64,000 nucleotides of DNA from Psychromonas sp. SA13A (GTDB lineage: Bacteria > Pseudomonadota > Gammaproteobacteria > Enterobacterales > Psychromonadaceae): contig NZ_WTKU01000004.1 in the NCBI RefSeq assembly GCF_011378715.1, forward strand, positions 1 through 64,000, given 5' to 3'. Positions within the stretch are counted from its first letter, which is position 1, and each line of letters begins with the position of its first letter. The notes beneath the pieces were generated by a model. It worked only from the letters and a program-made list of their open reading frames with translations. It did not search any database and had not been told where the DNA came from. The translations under genes were made by a program, and so were the position numbers. Shown in pieces: positions 17,925-25,818 of the stretch.

Positions 17925-18902
17925 CTAACCGCCTATTGATGCTAAGTGCGGTGTTCCTCCTGACAGTCCTAAATCAAGAAAATGTGATGACTTTTTCTCT
18001 TTCAAAGCAGCAACAATTGTTGCTTTTAATTGCTCTTTATCCGTTTTATTTTGTAACAAATGACGCAGTTCAACCCCCTCTTCGCCAAATAAACATAAAT
18101 GTAATCGGCCCACAGAAGACACACGTAAGCGATTACAATTATCACAAAAATCTTTACTGTAGGGCATGATCAACCCTATCTCCCCGAGATGTTCGGGGTG
18201 CGTAAATACTTCTGCAGGACCATCATTTGCGTGACGCGTTTTTTGTACCCATTGTTGCTTTAATAGCGTTTCTTTTATGCTTTGACCTGATAGATGATAA
18301 CGATTAAAAAACTCGGTATTATCTTCTGTTTTCATCAATTCAATAAAGCGTAGTTGAATCGGTTGATGTTTGATCCAATTAATAAAGGTTGTCAGATCCG
18401 TATCATTTAAGCCTTTCATCAATACACTATTCACTTTAACTTGCTTAAAGCCAGCCTTTGCGCAGGCTTCTACGCCTTCCATAACTTTATGAAAGATATT
18501 TTTACCGGTAATAAGGTTAAAGGTATTGGCATCTAAACTATCGACACTGACATTGATCGCACTTAACCCTGCCTCATACCATTCAACGGCATGTTTACTT
18601 AAATTAAAACCGTTGGTGGTGGTTGCGACTTTTTTAATGCCATCGGTGTTAGCCACCAGCTTAATAATATTCGCATAGTCTTTACGTAAACTTGGCTCTC
18701 CACCGGTAATTCTTACTTTGGTAGTACCTAGTTCAGCAAAGGCATTGATTAAGTTTTTAATTTCACTTTCTGATAAAAATTGTTTTTGATGGGTTCGTTG
18801 GTATCCATCGGGTAAACAATAATTACATTTGAAATTACATTCATCGGTGATCGACAACCGTAAATATTCAAATTTACGCTGGTATTTATCTATTAATTGC
18901 AT
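17925..18902 (-). CDS. moaA: GTP 3',8-cyclase (molybdenum cofactor synthesis)
   Basis: A radical-SAM enzyme, 325 residues from this start, making the first Moco intermediate from GTP with MoaC. The SAM cluster cysteines are C22, C26 and C29 (ITDECNFKCNYC). The C-terminal cluster segment reads FCDNCNRLR..GRLHLCLF, and the protein ends in the Gly-Gly tail (SIGG) that the family needs. An upstream ATG would add 12 residues, but AAGGA lies properly before the ATG at 18902. moaA stands apart from moaBCDE, upstream of nap. Its leader holds the structured RNA described separately. Confidence 0.95.
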   Translation of the reverse strand: MQLIDKYQRKFEYLRLSITDECNFKCNYCLPDGYQRTHQKQFLSESEIKNLINAFAELGTTKVRITGGEPSLRKDYANIIKLVANTDGIKKVATTTNGFNLSKHAVEWYEAGLSAINVSVDSLDANTFNLITGKNIFHKVMEGVEACAKAGFKQVKVNSVLMKGLNDTDLTTFINWIKHQPIQLRFIELMKTEDNTEFFNRYHLSGQSIKETLLKQQWVQKTRHANDGPAEVFTHPEHLGEIGLIMPYSKDFCDNCNRLRVSSVGRLHLCLFGEEGVELRHLLQNKTDKEQLKATIVAALKEKKSSHFLDLGLSGGTPHLASIGG

Positions 18903-18911
18903 GGTCAGTTC

Positions 18912-19035
18912 CTTTCCAAACACGGGAGGCAAACTCATTTCTAAGTTTACCCTTCTTATCCATTAACGGGATAAGCGGCTTGCCTCGCATATTTACTAAA
19001 AGTTATGATAAACTTAGCGATTCAAGCTCGGAGCT
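18912..19035 (-). promoter_or_regulatory. Structured moaA leader, candidate Moco riboswitch
   Basis: Three complementary pairs lie in the leader (plus-strand coordinates): 18926-18932 with 18980-18986 (GAGGCAA/TTGCCTC), 18941-18949 with 19009-19017 (CTAAGTTTA/TAAACTTAG) and a simple hairpin 18955-18961 with 18969-18975. The first two cross each other, so they form a pseudoknot or exclude one another. The first sits next to the moaA ribosome binding site. Moco-sensing leader RNAs are known before moaA in gammaproteobacteria, and the position fits. I could not check the match to the Moco RNA consensus. Confidence 0.55.
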
Positions 19036-19109
19036 ATAAAAATTAGATGACATCATCCTCCATATCAAGGAGACTCTATCAACTCGTTACCTATTATTCT
19101 TAACTATGT

Positions 19110-20801
19110 ATGAAGATTAATCTACTATTTCATTCACTTTCTATCACAAGAGTGATTTCAACATTCTCCGTACTGCTACTTATCATAGCAGGAACACATA
19201 CGCTTATCTTTATTACTACCTCCCATAGTCAAGATAACAACAATGAAGCGATCAATAATTTAGTCACGCTCAAGCATAAAGCCATACATTTCCTTTATGA
19301 AGACCAAGCAGACCGAGACCAAATCCATTCTTCTCTTAATGGATTTTCGCCATTGTTAGCTAATAAGCTATTAGAAAATAAATATTTAGATGTCAGTGAC
19401 ATCCATTTATCAAATATCAACCTACGCGCTGAACTACTGACTTTACAGCAGCAATTATATCAACTTTCAGATCAAGAATTAAAAACTCAGTTATCTCACG
19501 TTGTAGAACACGCTCAACTTACCATTCAACAATATCAGCAATTATTAAAAAAAGAATCATCACTTATTTTAGTTTCTGAAGTGGTCGTTTTCTTACTTAT
19601 TGCCTCAAGCGCCTTATTTCTTCTTATTTACTGTCGACGTTATATCGTTGCGCCTATCAATCAACTTGAAGCCAATGTTAATTCTATTTCAAATCATCAC
19701 TTTAACGTTAATTTTTCTGATAATGATAACGAAATTGGTGCTCTTTCAACCGGCCTACAAAGTATGTCTGCAGAACTCGAATCCTTGATTAATGCGATGC
19801 AGAAAAAAGTATTTGATAAAAAGACAGAACTAGAAAAAGCTAACGAAACGATTCAATTCTTGTTCACTATTTCGCAGCAACTTAGTACCGTTAAACTAAC
19901 CCACTCGATAATTCGTGATGCCTTAAATGCACTCGCTAAACAAACCAATTTAACTAAGTTATGTTTGGAGTTAGAGAATGGAATTGAAATTGACAGTGAC
20001 ATTGGATGTGCAACAAAAACGGGCAATAATAAACGTATCCCTATCAATATTAACGGGAGCCCGTATGGTTATTTAAATTATATTCAAGGGGCTAACGACA
20101 GTGAAGATAACTCCGTGATTAATAGTTTCAGTAGTTTACTTGCTCGTGCCCTGTACCAAGAAGAATACAGTTTGCAGGAACAAAAACTATTATTAGTTGA
20201 AGAGCGTGGCGTTATTGCACGAGAATTACATGACTCCATAGCGCAAGCTCTGTCTTTTTTGAAAATTCAATGTACTGTTTTACGCCGCCAATTAGAGGCC
20301 AGTGCCGATAAAGATAATCAAGGTGCAAAAACATCCGTTAACAATATCGAAGAAGCAGTCACAGAAGCTTATGTACAGTTGCGTTCATTACTCTCCACTT
20401 TCCGCTTAAACATCGGTGTCTCTGACTTCAAAGAAGCCGTTGTTATTATGACTTCACAACTACAAAAACAAACAACCGCCAAGATAAAGATGGGCAAATT
20501 CGATTCTAATTTTCAAACTCATGCGAATCAACACATTCATATGTTGCAAATAGTTAGGGAAGCAATGATCAATGCAATGAAACATGCTGATTGTAATAAC
20601 ATTTTGATCAGCTGTGTGATTGAAGAAAAGCAAGTGATTATTACCGTACGTGATGATGGCATTGGTATTGAAGATAAACCGGGTAAAAATAATCATTACG
20701 GTATTGAGATAATGAATCAACGTGCAGAAGAACTTAATGCAGTTTTACGAATAAAAAACCTAACAGTTGGTACCGAAGTCAAACTTACCTTCAAAATTTG
20801 A
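19110..20801 (+). CDS. narQ: NarQ/NarX-like sensor histidine kinase
   Basis: A 563-residue membrane sensor. Helix 1 is at about residues 17-36, a helical periplasmic domain follows, helix 2 is at about 152-175, then a HAMP linker, a signalling/GAF-like segment and a HisKA_3 kinase domain with phospho-acceptor H374 (ARELHDSIAQ) and ATPase motifs DDGIGIE and YGIEIMNQRA. The architecture matches NarQ/NarX nitrate/nitrite sensors, and a NarP-like regulator follows. The P-box (about 47-60), normally INKAGSLRMQSYR in style, reads INNLVTLKHKAIHF here; the nitrate-binding arginine position is lysine. Ligand use is therefore uncertain. An in-frame stop lies 9 bases upstream of the ATG at 19110, which fixes the start although its ribosome binding site is poor. 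Confidence 0.85.
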   Translation: MKINLLFHSLSITRVISTFSVLLLIIAGTHTLIFITTSHSQDNNNEAINNLVTLKHKAIHFLYEDQADRDQIHSSLNGFSPLLANKLLENKYLDVSDIHLSNINLRAELLTLQQQLYQLSDQELKTQLSHVVEHAQLTIQQYQQLLKKESSLILVSEVVVFLLIASSALFLLIYCRRYIVAPINQLEANVNSISNHHFNVNFSDNDNEIGALSTGLQSMSAELESLINAMQKKVFDKKTELEKANETIQFLFTISQQLSTVKLTHSIIRDALNALAKQTNLTKLCLELENGIEIDSDIGCATKTGNNKRIPININGSPYGYLNYIQGANDSEDNSVINSFSSLLARALYQEEYSLQEQKLLLVEERGVIARELHDSIAQALSFLKIQCTVLRRQLEASADKDNQGAKTSVNNIEEAVTEAYVQLRSLLSTFRLNIGVSDFKEAVVIMTSQLQKQTTAKIKMGKFDSNFQTHANQHIHMLQIVREAMINAMKHADCNNILISCVIEEKQVIITVRDDGIGIEDKPGKNNHYGIEIMNQRAEELNAVLRIKNLTVGTEVKLTFKI

Positions 20802-21098
20802 GTAATTATTCATAATTTTTTATACCTATGATTATAAATCACTTATAATTCACATACCTGTTATTATTCAAGGTATATTATTAATGCCCTAGCTCAAGTG
20901 TTTAAGCAAAGAATCATATATAGGCTTAATGTAAATACTCAAATTCAATACTTTCTTATTTTAGATTGTGTATAGGTATTTATGACTCACGAATAACTTT
21001 TTTCATCTTGATTGATAACAGGTATACCCCCACTCATCGTTTACATTTATACTTGTGAGCAATTTTACGTTAACCATGACCAATTAAAGGAATCACAA
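20802..21098. other. Gap between narQ and narP
   Basis: Nearly 300 AT-rich bases without a protein frame separate the sensor and regulator genes, unusual for a two-component pair. The regulator probably has its own promoter here. No terminator is visible after narQ. Confidence 0.5.
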
Positions 21099-21734
21099 AT
21101 GAACAATGTATCTACAGTTATTGTTGTTGATGACCACCCTCTTATGCGTAAAGGCATCACTCAACTACTCAGTATTGACCCAAACTTTGTGGTAATTGAT
21201 GAAGCAACAAACGGAATTGAAGCCGTCAGTATGGTCAAAAAACAACATCCCGATATGGTGTTATTAGATCTAAACATGAAGGCAGTGTCTGGTTTAGAAA
21301 CCCTTAAAGCATTACGTAATGATGGCATCACCAGTAAAATTGTCATGCTTACGGTTTCCGATGCTAAACAAGACGTTATTTCCTTAATTAATCAAGGTGC
21401 TGATGGCTATCTTTTAAAAGATACCGACCCTGAACGTTTACTTGAGAATTTATATGATATCAAACAAGGTAAATTAGTAGTGAGTGACGATTTACGTCCT
21501 TACCTAGATTGCTTGGATCAAGAAAACAATATTCGAGATAAACTTTCTTCTCTTACTCGTAGAGAGAGCCAAATAATGCAAGAAATTTCGCGAGGCTTAA
21601 GTAACAAAGAAATTTCAGAAAACCTGAATATCTCAGAAGGTACAGTAAAAGTGCATGTTAAAAGTTTACTGAAAAAACTAGGCATAAAATCACGCGTTGA
21701 AGCGGCGGTGTTATTCTTAGAACAACCTAAATAA
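21099..21734 (+). CDS. narP: NarP/NarL-family response regulator
   Basis: A 211-residue regulator: receiver domain (VVDDHPLMRKG at 9-19, phospho-acceptor D57 in VLLDLNM) and a LuxR-type helix-turn-helix (LTRRESQIMQEISRGLSNKEISENL, ending in IKSRVEAAV). Such proteins bind heptamer sites and regulate nitrate-responsive genes; nap is the obvious local target. The frame is open 29 codons further upstream, but AAAGG eight bases before the ATG at 21099 and family alignment fix this start. NarP is preferred over NarL because only a Nap-type reductase is seen here; the distinction is inference. Confidence 0.88.
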   Translation: MNNVSTVIVVDDHPLMRKGITQLLSIDPNFVVIDEATNGIEAVSMVKKQHPDMVLLDLNMKAVSGLETLKALRNDGITSKIVMLTVSDAKQDVISLINQGADGYLLKDTDPERLLENLYDIKQGKLVVSDDLRPYLDCLDQENNIRDKLSSLTRRESQIMQEISRGLSNKEISENLNISEGTVKVHVKSLLKKLGIKSRVEAAVLFLEQPK

Positions 21735-21770
21735 GCAAACTTAGATTAAAATACCAAGTAAAAAATGAAT

Positions 21771-21810
21771 AAAACTGAGTAGCTGAATAAACTAGGCTGC
21801 TCAGTTTTTA
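21771..21810 (+). terminator. Rho-independent terminator after narP
   Basis: AAAACTGAGTAGC pairs with GCTGCTCAGTTTT (13 bp, one G-U), 12-base loop, then a short T-run. It lies 36 bases after the narP stop codon. Confidence 0.82.
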
Positions 21811-21813
21811 ATG

Positions 21814-21843
21814 ATGCCTAATTAGGTTCACGTAATTAGGCAT
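21814..21843. repeat. Perfect 11-bp inverted repeat after the narP terminator
   Basis: ATGCCTAATTA and TAATTAGGCAT flank an 8-base loop immediately after the narP terminator. No T-run follows. Its role is unknown. Confidence 0.5.
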
Positions 21844-21965
21844 ATATAATCAAAACAGTATCGTTTTACTTATCTAGAATGACATTAGCAATATTTATTA
21901 GAGCTTATTAGCTCGATTTAATATCACGTGAAAAGTAACGCCTTAGTAATATTCCACAGCTATAT

Positions 21966-22010
21966 AACCTTTATTTTGGTAAACTTCCGAAATAAAGGTT
22001 TTTTGCTTTT
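21966..22010 (+). terminator. Terminator-like hairpin upstream of dinG
   Basis: The perfect 11-bp arms AACCTTTATTT and AAATAAAGGTT have a 13-base loop and are followed by TTTTTTGCTTTT. It lies only about 50 bases before the dinG start, facing the same way. narP already has its own terminator, so this one either ends an unseen short transcript or attenuates dinG. Confidence 0.75.
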
Positions 22011-22061
22011 AATTATATTTATTTTCACCTATCCATTGCGCCGAGAAGACTACCTATATTT

Positions 22062-24119
22062 ATGCTTTCAGACTCACTAAAAAAAGAAATTAGAGCTAAT
22101 TATGAACTCATAACAAAAGCCCTGCCACAATTTAAAGCACGTAAAGCTCAAAATTATTTAGTGGCTGAAATAGCGAAAGTTTTAGCAGGTAACTATGATA
22201 AGTCACGACGTATCCTGGTGGCGGAAGCCGGCACAGGAATAGGTAAGTCTTTAGCTTACATCTTGGCAGGGTTACCAGTAGCTTTAAGGTTGAATAAGAA
22301 ACTAGTTATCTCTACCGCAACAGTGACTTTACAAGAACAATTAATCAGTAAAGATTTACCGTTTTTTCTACGCCACAGTGATTATAAATTTACCTTCACT
22401 TTAGCCAAAGGTCGACAACGCTATTGTTGCGAGCATAAGCTACTCAACCAACAGCAAGATGAATCTCAACAAACACTTCTGTTTACAGAGAAACCGCAAC
22501 CGGGTGATAGTGAATTATTAAGCAAAATGCGTAACGCATATTTAGATGGTAAATGGAATGGCGACCAAGATAGCTGGGCAACGCCTATCCCTCGTCGCAT
22601 TTGGCAACAAATAGTTTCCGATAAACACAGTTGTAAAAAAGCCTTATCAAATCATAGACAATGTCCATTTCATCGAGCACGAGACAATATCAATAAAGCC
22701 GATGTGATAGTGGTTAACCACGCCTTGTTATTAGCAGACTTGGAATTAGGGGGAGGCGTTATCTTGCCTGAGCCCGATGCCTGTTTTTATGTACTTGATG
22801 AGGCACATCATTTACCTAAAATATCACGCGACTTTTCGAGCGCAAGCGTGAATATAAAAAGCAGTCAAGATTGGCTAAAAAAAATCAAGCAAGTAAGCAC
22901 ACATATTAATCGTGTAGTACATCGTCAAACTACCATTACACCGGGCCTAACTATGCTAGAAAGTGCCAACGAAATGGTTAATGATTTACAAACAATAGAA
23001 CTCTATTTCCGTCATAACCCGCTTAATTATAATAAGTCGAATCAATATCGTTTTGCCATGGGTGAAGTGCCTGAAGGTATTGTTAATTCACTGATTAGTT
23101 TAAAGGAAGAGACCAAAAAGTGTTTAAGTGCGGTCAATAAACTATCTACCATCACATCGGAAGAGTTAAAAGACGCTAATATAAAATTATCCGATGCAGA
23201 GCCTATTTTAATCGAAACAGGTTTTTATATTCAACGTTTAGAAAACCTACTTGCTCTTTGGAAAATGTTGCTCAAGGAGCGTGCTACTCATCAAGCGCCT
23301 ATTGCTGCGTGGGTGAACAATGAAAATGATGGATTCACACTTTGTGCTAGTCCCCTAGAAGTAGGTGGTTTATTAGAATATATGCTCTGGTCTCAAGCAG
23401 CTGGCGTTATTTTATGCTCTGCAACCTTAACCTCTTTAAATAGTTTTGATTATTTTATGCGTCAATCAGGTTTGAAGAATAATGATGGCACGCAATACTT
23501 GCGCCTTAAGTCTCCATTCGATTATCCTGCGATCCCCCTCAATGTCGCCAATATGAAAAAGGATCCCACTGAATCTGGATTTGATAACGAATTAATCGAT
23601 AATATTGCTCAACGTATACAGGAAAAACAAGCCAACTTAGTATTATTTGCTTCTTATTGGCAAATGAACCTAGTAGCAGATAAGTTACGCCGAAAATATC
23701 CTAAAGCGCTGTTAGTACAGGGTGAAACGTCTCGTACTAAAATGATCACCAGCCATAAAAAGAACTGCGATCAGGGACTAACCAGCATTCTATTTGGTAC
23801 CGGCAGTCTGGCGGAAGGTTTAGATTTACCAGGGCATTACCTAACCAATTTAATCATCACAAAATTGCCCTTTGCAGTACCTGACTCTCCCGTTGAAGAG
23901 GCGCATGCAGAATGGATCACCTCAAAAGGTGGCAATCCATTTATGCAAATCACTATACCAGAGGCCAGTAAAAAATTGATACAATCCTGTGGCCGTTTAA
24001 TTCGTAAAGAAACAGATACTGGACAAATTACCTTGTTAGATAAGCGCGTTATAACCAAACGCTATGGCAAAAGTTTAATTGATGCCCTTCCCCCTTTTGC
24101 TTTAAATGTAGAGAAATAA
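22062..24119 (+). CDS. dinG: ATP-dependent DNA helicase DinG
   Basis: This 685-residue XPD-like superfamily 2 helicase has Walker A AEAGTGIGKS (about residue 55), iron-sulfur cluster cysteines (RYCCEH, then HSCKK and RQCPFH), the DEAH box VLDEAHHL and C-terminal helicase motifs ending in SCGRLIRKE. DinG is a 5'-3' helicase that unwinds R-loops, D-loops and G-quadruplexes and is SOS-linked in E. coli. I saw no clear LexA box upstream. The next gene starts one base after the stop codon, so they are co-transcribed. Confidence 0.93.
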   Translation: MLSDSLKKEIRANYELITKALPQFKARKAQNYLVAEIAKVLAGNYDKSRRILVAEAGTGIGKSLAYILAGLPVALRLNKKLVISTATVTLQEQLISKDLPFFLRHSDYKFTFTLAKGRQRYCCEHKLLNQQQDESQQTLLFTEKPQPGDSELLSKMRNAYLDGKWNGDQDSWATPIPRRIWQQIVSDKHSCKKALSNHRQCPFHRARDNINKADVIVVNHALLLADLELGGGVILPEPDACFYVLDEAHHLPKISRDFSSASVNIKSSQDWLKKIKQVSTHINRVVHRQTTITPGLTMLESANEMVNDLQTIELYFRHNPLNYNKSNQYRFAMGEVPEGIVNSLISLKEETKKCLSAVNKLSTITSEELKDANIKLSDAEPILIETGFYIQRLENLLALWKMLLKERATHQAPIAAWVNNENDGFTLCASPLEVGGLLEYMLWSQAAGVILCSATLTSLNSFDYFMRQSGLKNNDGTQYLRLKSPFDYPAIPLNVANMKKDPTESGFDNELIDNIAQRIQEKQANLVLFASYWQMNLVADKLRRKYPKALLVQGETSRTKMITSHKKNCDQGLTSILFGTGSLAEGLDLPGHYLTNLIITKLPFAVPDSPVEEAHAEWITSKGGNPFMQITIPEASKKLIQSCGRLIRKETDTGQITLLDKRVITKRYGKSLIDALPPFALNVEK

Positions 24120-24120
24120 A

Positions 24121-24903
24121 ATGACAGAGTTTGTATTAGATCCCAGTAGCTGGATGCTATTGGCATTAGTTGGTTTAATAGCTGGCTTTATCGACGCAGT
24201 AGTTGGCGGAGGCGGTATGTTAACTGTACCGACTTTATTGAGTGTTGGTTTGCCACCTCACCTGACATTAGGAACTAATAAATTATCCGCATGTTTTGCT
24301 TCTGGTACAGCGGCTTATACCTATTTCCGTAAAAAGCTATTTAATCCCAAATTTTGGAAACATACCTTTTACAGTACATTAATTGGCGCCATGTTTGGGA
24401 CCATTTTAGTAAACTATATTTCCACGGAATTTCTGAATAAGTTTTTACCTTTGGTGATTTTAGCGGTCGCAATTTATACTTTATTTAGTCGAGTAAAAGA
24501 AATTGATAACGCAGAGCTACCTGAAAACTCTCCTTTATTAAGAATAATTCAACGTATTCAAGGCTTTGTTTTAGGTTTTTATGATGGCGTTTCTGGCCCA
24601 GGAACGGGGGCATTTTGGGTTATCTCTAATATGCACTTATACCGCTTGAATATTCTATTATCCAGTGGTTTAGCTAAGGCAATGAACTTCACCAGTAATT
24701 TTGTTTCCCTATTAACCTTTATCTATTTTGGTCAAGTTAATTGGTTTATTGGGTTAACAATGGGCGTTTGCTTAATGCTGGGTGCTTTTATTGGAGCTCA
24801 TTCTGCGATTTATTTTGGCGCAAAGTTTATCCGCCCATTATTTATTATTATTGTGCTTATTATGGCCATTAACCTCGGATATAACGCATGGTTCAGTCAC
24901 TAG
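24121..24903 (+). CDS. TSUP (TauE/SafE) family membrane permease, YfcA-like
   Basis: This 260-residue protein has about eight hydrophobic helices and the two internal repeats of the TSUP family: GLIAGFIDAVVGGGGMLTVPTLL near the N-terminus and GFYDGVSGPGTGAFW in the middle (residues about 150-165). Family members export sulfite, sulfoacetate or other small organic anions. The substrate of the YfcA group is not established. It is packed between dinG and priC with overlap of priC by 16 bases, so it belongs to the same transcript. Confidence 0.9.
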   Translation: MTEFVLDPSSWMLLALVGLIAGFIDAVVGGGGMLTVPTLLSVGLPPHLTLGTNKLSACFASGTAAYTYFRKKLFNPKFWKHTFYSTLIGAMFGTILVNYISTEFLNKFLPLVILAVAIYTLFSRVKEIDNAELPENSPLLRIIQRIQGFVLGFYDGVSGPGTGAFWVISNMHLYRLNILLSSGLAKAMNFTSNFVSLLTFIYFGQVNWFIGLTMGVCLMLGAFIGAHSAIYFGAKFIRPLFIIIVLIMAINLGYNAWFSH

Positions 24904-25457
24904 ATTTAAAACATTTAAGCGCGTTATCCGATCAACTCGCTACGCTATCATCACGTTGCCAACAATGGGATGCACAAATCACCTTAACGGAGAATAAATC
25001 TTTCCGTTTTGAAGTGCATTTGTTCACCACGAGTAGCTTAACCTTGTCAGGTTACTGCCAGCAGATCCAAAATACATTTGATCACCTTAGCTACGTAATT
25101 AATAAAAATATGGATACGGTGATTATTAATTACGAGTGTGAACGTTTCGTTAATCAGTTTTCTGCATTGTTGAATATTGTTAACCAACTCGATGCCGGTA
25201 AAGCAGAAGGACTCTATAAACGTTATTCGACGCAACAGGAAAAAGTTTACCAACAATTGCAACGCCAGTATCAATATGAAAAGCGGCTATTAGCAATGAT
25301 TAATGAAGAAAATAGCCTTTACCAGCAGGCAGTGGTTAGCAGTAACAAAGAAATTCATAAATCACGAGTCAGCGTGCTTAAAGAACGTTACCAAAAATGT
25401 AACGAATTTACACAAGCCTTAGAGTTTAAGATGGAAGCTTTAGACAATGATGAATGA
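24888..25457 (+). CDS. priC: Primosomal replication protein PriC
   Basis: A 189-residue, mostly helical basic protein with the PriC layout: an N-terminal SSB-contact region (SFRFEVHLF near residue 38) and a C-terminal coiled-coil-like part rich in Arg, Lys and Gln. PriC restarts replication at stalled forks lacking a leading strand by loading DnaB. The order priC then a YbaM-type gene is as in E. coli, which supports the call. It overlaps both neighbours. Confidence 0.85.
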   Translation: MVQSLDLKHLSALSDQLATLSSRCQQWDAQITLTENKSFRFEVHLFTTSSLTLSGYCQQIQNTFDHLSYVINKNMDTVIINYECERFVNQFSALLNIVNQLDAGKAEGLYKRYSTQQEKVYQQLQRQYQYEKRLLAMINEENSLYQQAVVSSNKEIHKSRVSVLKERYQKCNEFTQALEFKMEALDNDE

Positions 25458-25644
25458 GAAAGACAAACACAGCACAGATTTAGGATTAGCTTCTGCCCCT
25501 TTGGAAATTAAACTAGCCGTGGATCTTATTCAATTGTTAGAAGAAAACGACCTACCACTTGATGCTACTATTAAAGCATTAGAAATAACCTTACGTGACT
25601 TTAAAAACAAGCAACGTCAACAACTTACACATCCCCAAGAGTAA
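25447..25644 (+). CDS. ybaM: YbaM-family (DUF2496) small protein
   Basis: A 65-residue acidic protein. The core LASAPLEIKLAVDLIQLLEENDLP and KALEITLRDFKNK matches the small YbaM/DUF2496 proteins encoded next to priC in E. coli and Vibrio. Its function is unknown. It overlaps the 3' end of priC by 11 bases, is translationally coupled, and ends the dinG-TSUP-priC-ybaM run. Confidence 0.85.
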   Translation: MMNEKDKHSTDLGLASAPLEIKLAVDLIQLLEENDLPLDATIKALEITLRDFKNKQRQQLTHPQE

Positions 25645-25723
25645 GATCCTTAACGCTAAGCCATAAACACAGACACTCATTTTATAAGCGCTGCTAATCG
25701 AAGCATTAAAATCAACTTAAACG

Positions 25724-25755
25724 AAAAAGGACATCAAATGATGTCCTTTTTTGTT
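25724..25755. terminator. Bidirectional terminator between ybaM and cysS
   Basis: AAAAAGGACATCA pairs perfectly with TGATGTCCTTTTT around a 2-base loop, with A- and T-runs on the two sides. It serves the convergent ybaM and cysS transcripts. Confidence 0.88.
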
Positions 25756-25818
25756 AGGTCTTGTTTACTCATATTTTTTAAAGGTATTATTTACCGATAT
25801 TGGCAGCAAGGTTAGCAA

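Noticed and set aside
20823-20978. Heptamers TACCTAT (20823-20829) and ATAGGTA (20972-20978) before narP, resembling NarL/NarP sites
   Set aside because: They are not arranged as a 7-2-7 inverted pair, and single heptamers are common by chance in AT-rich DNA.
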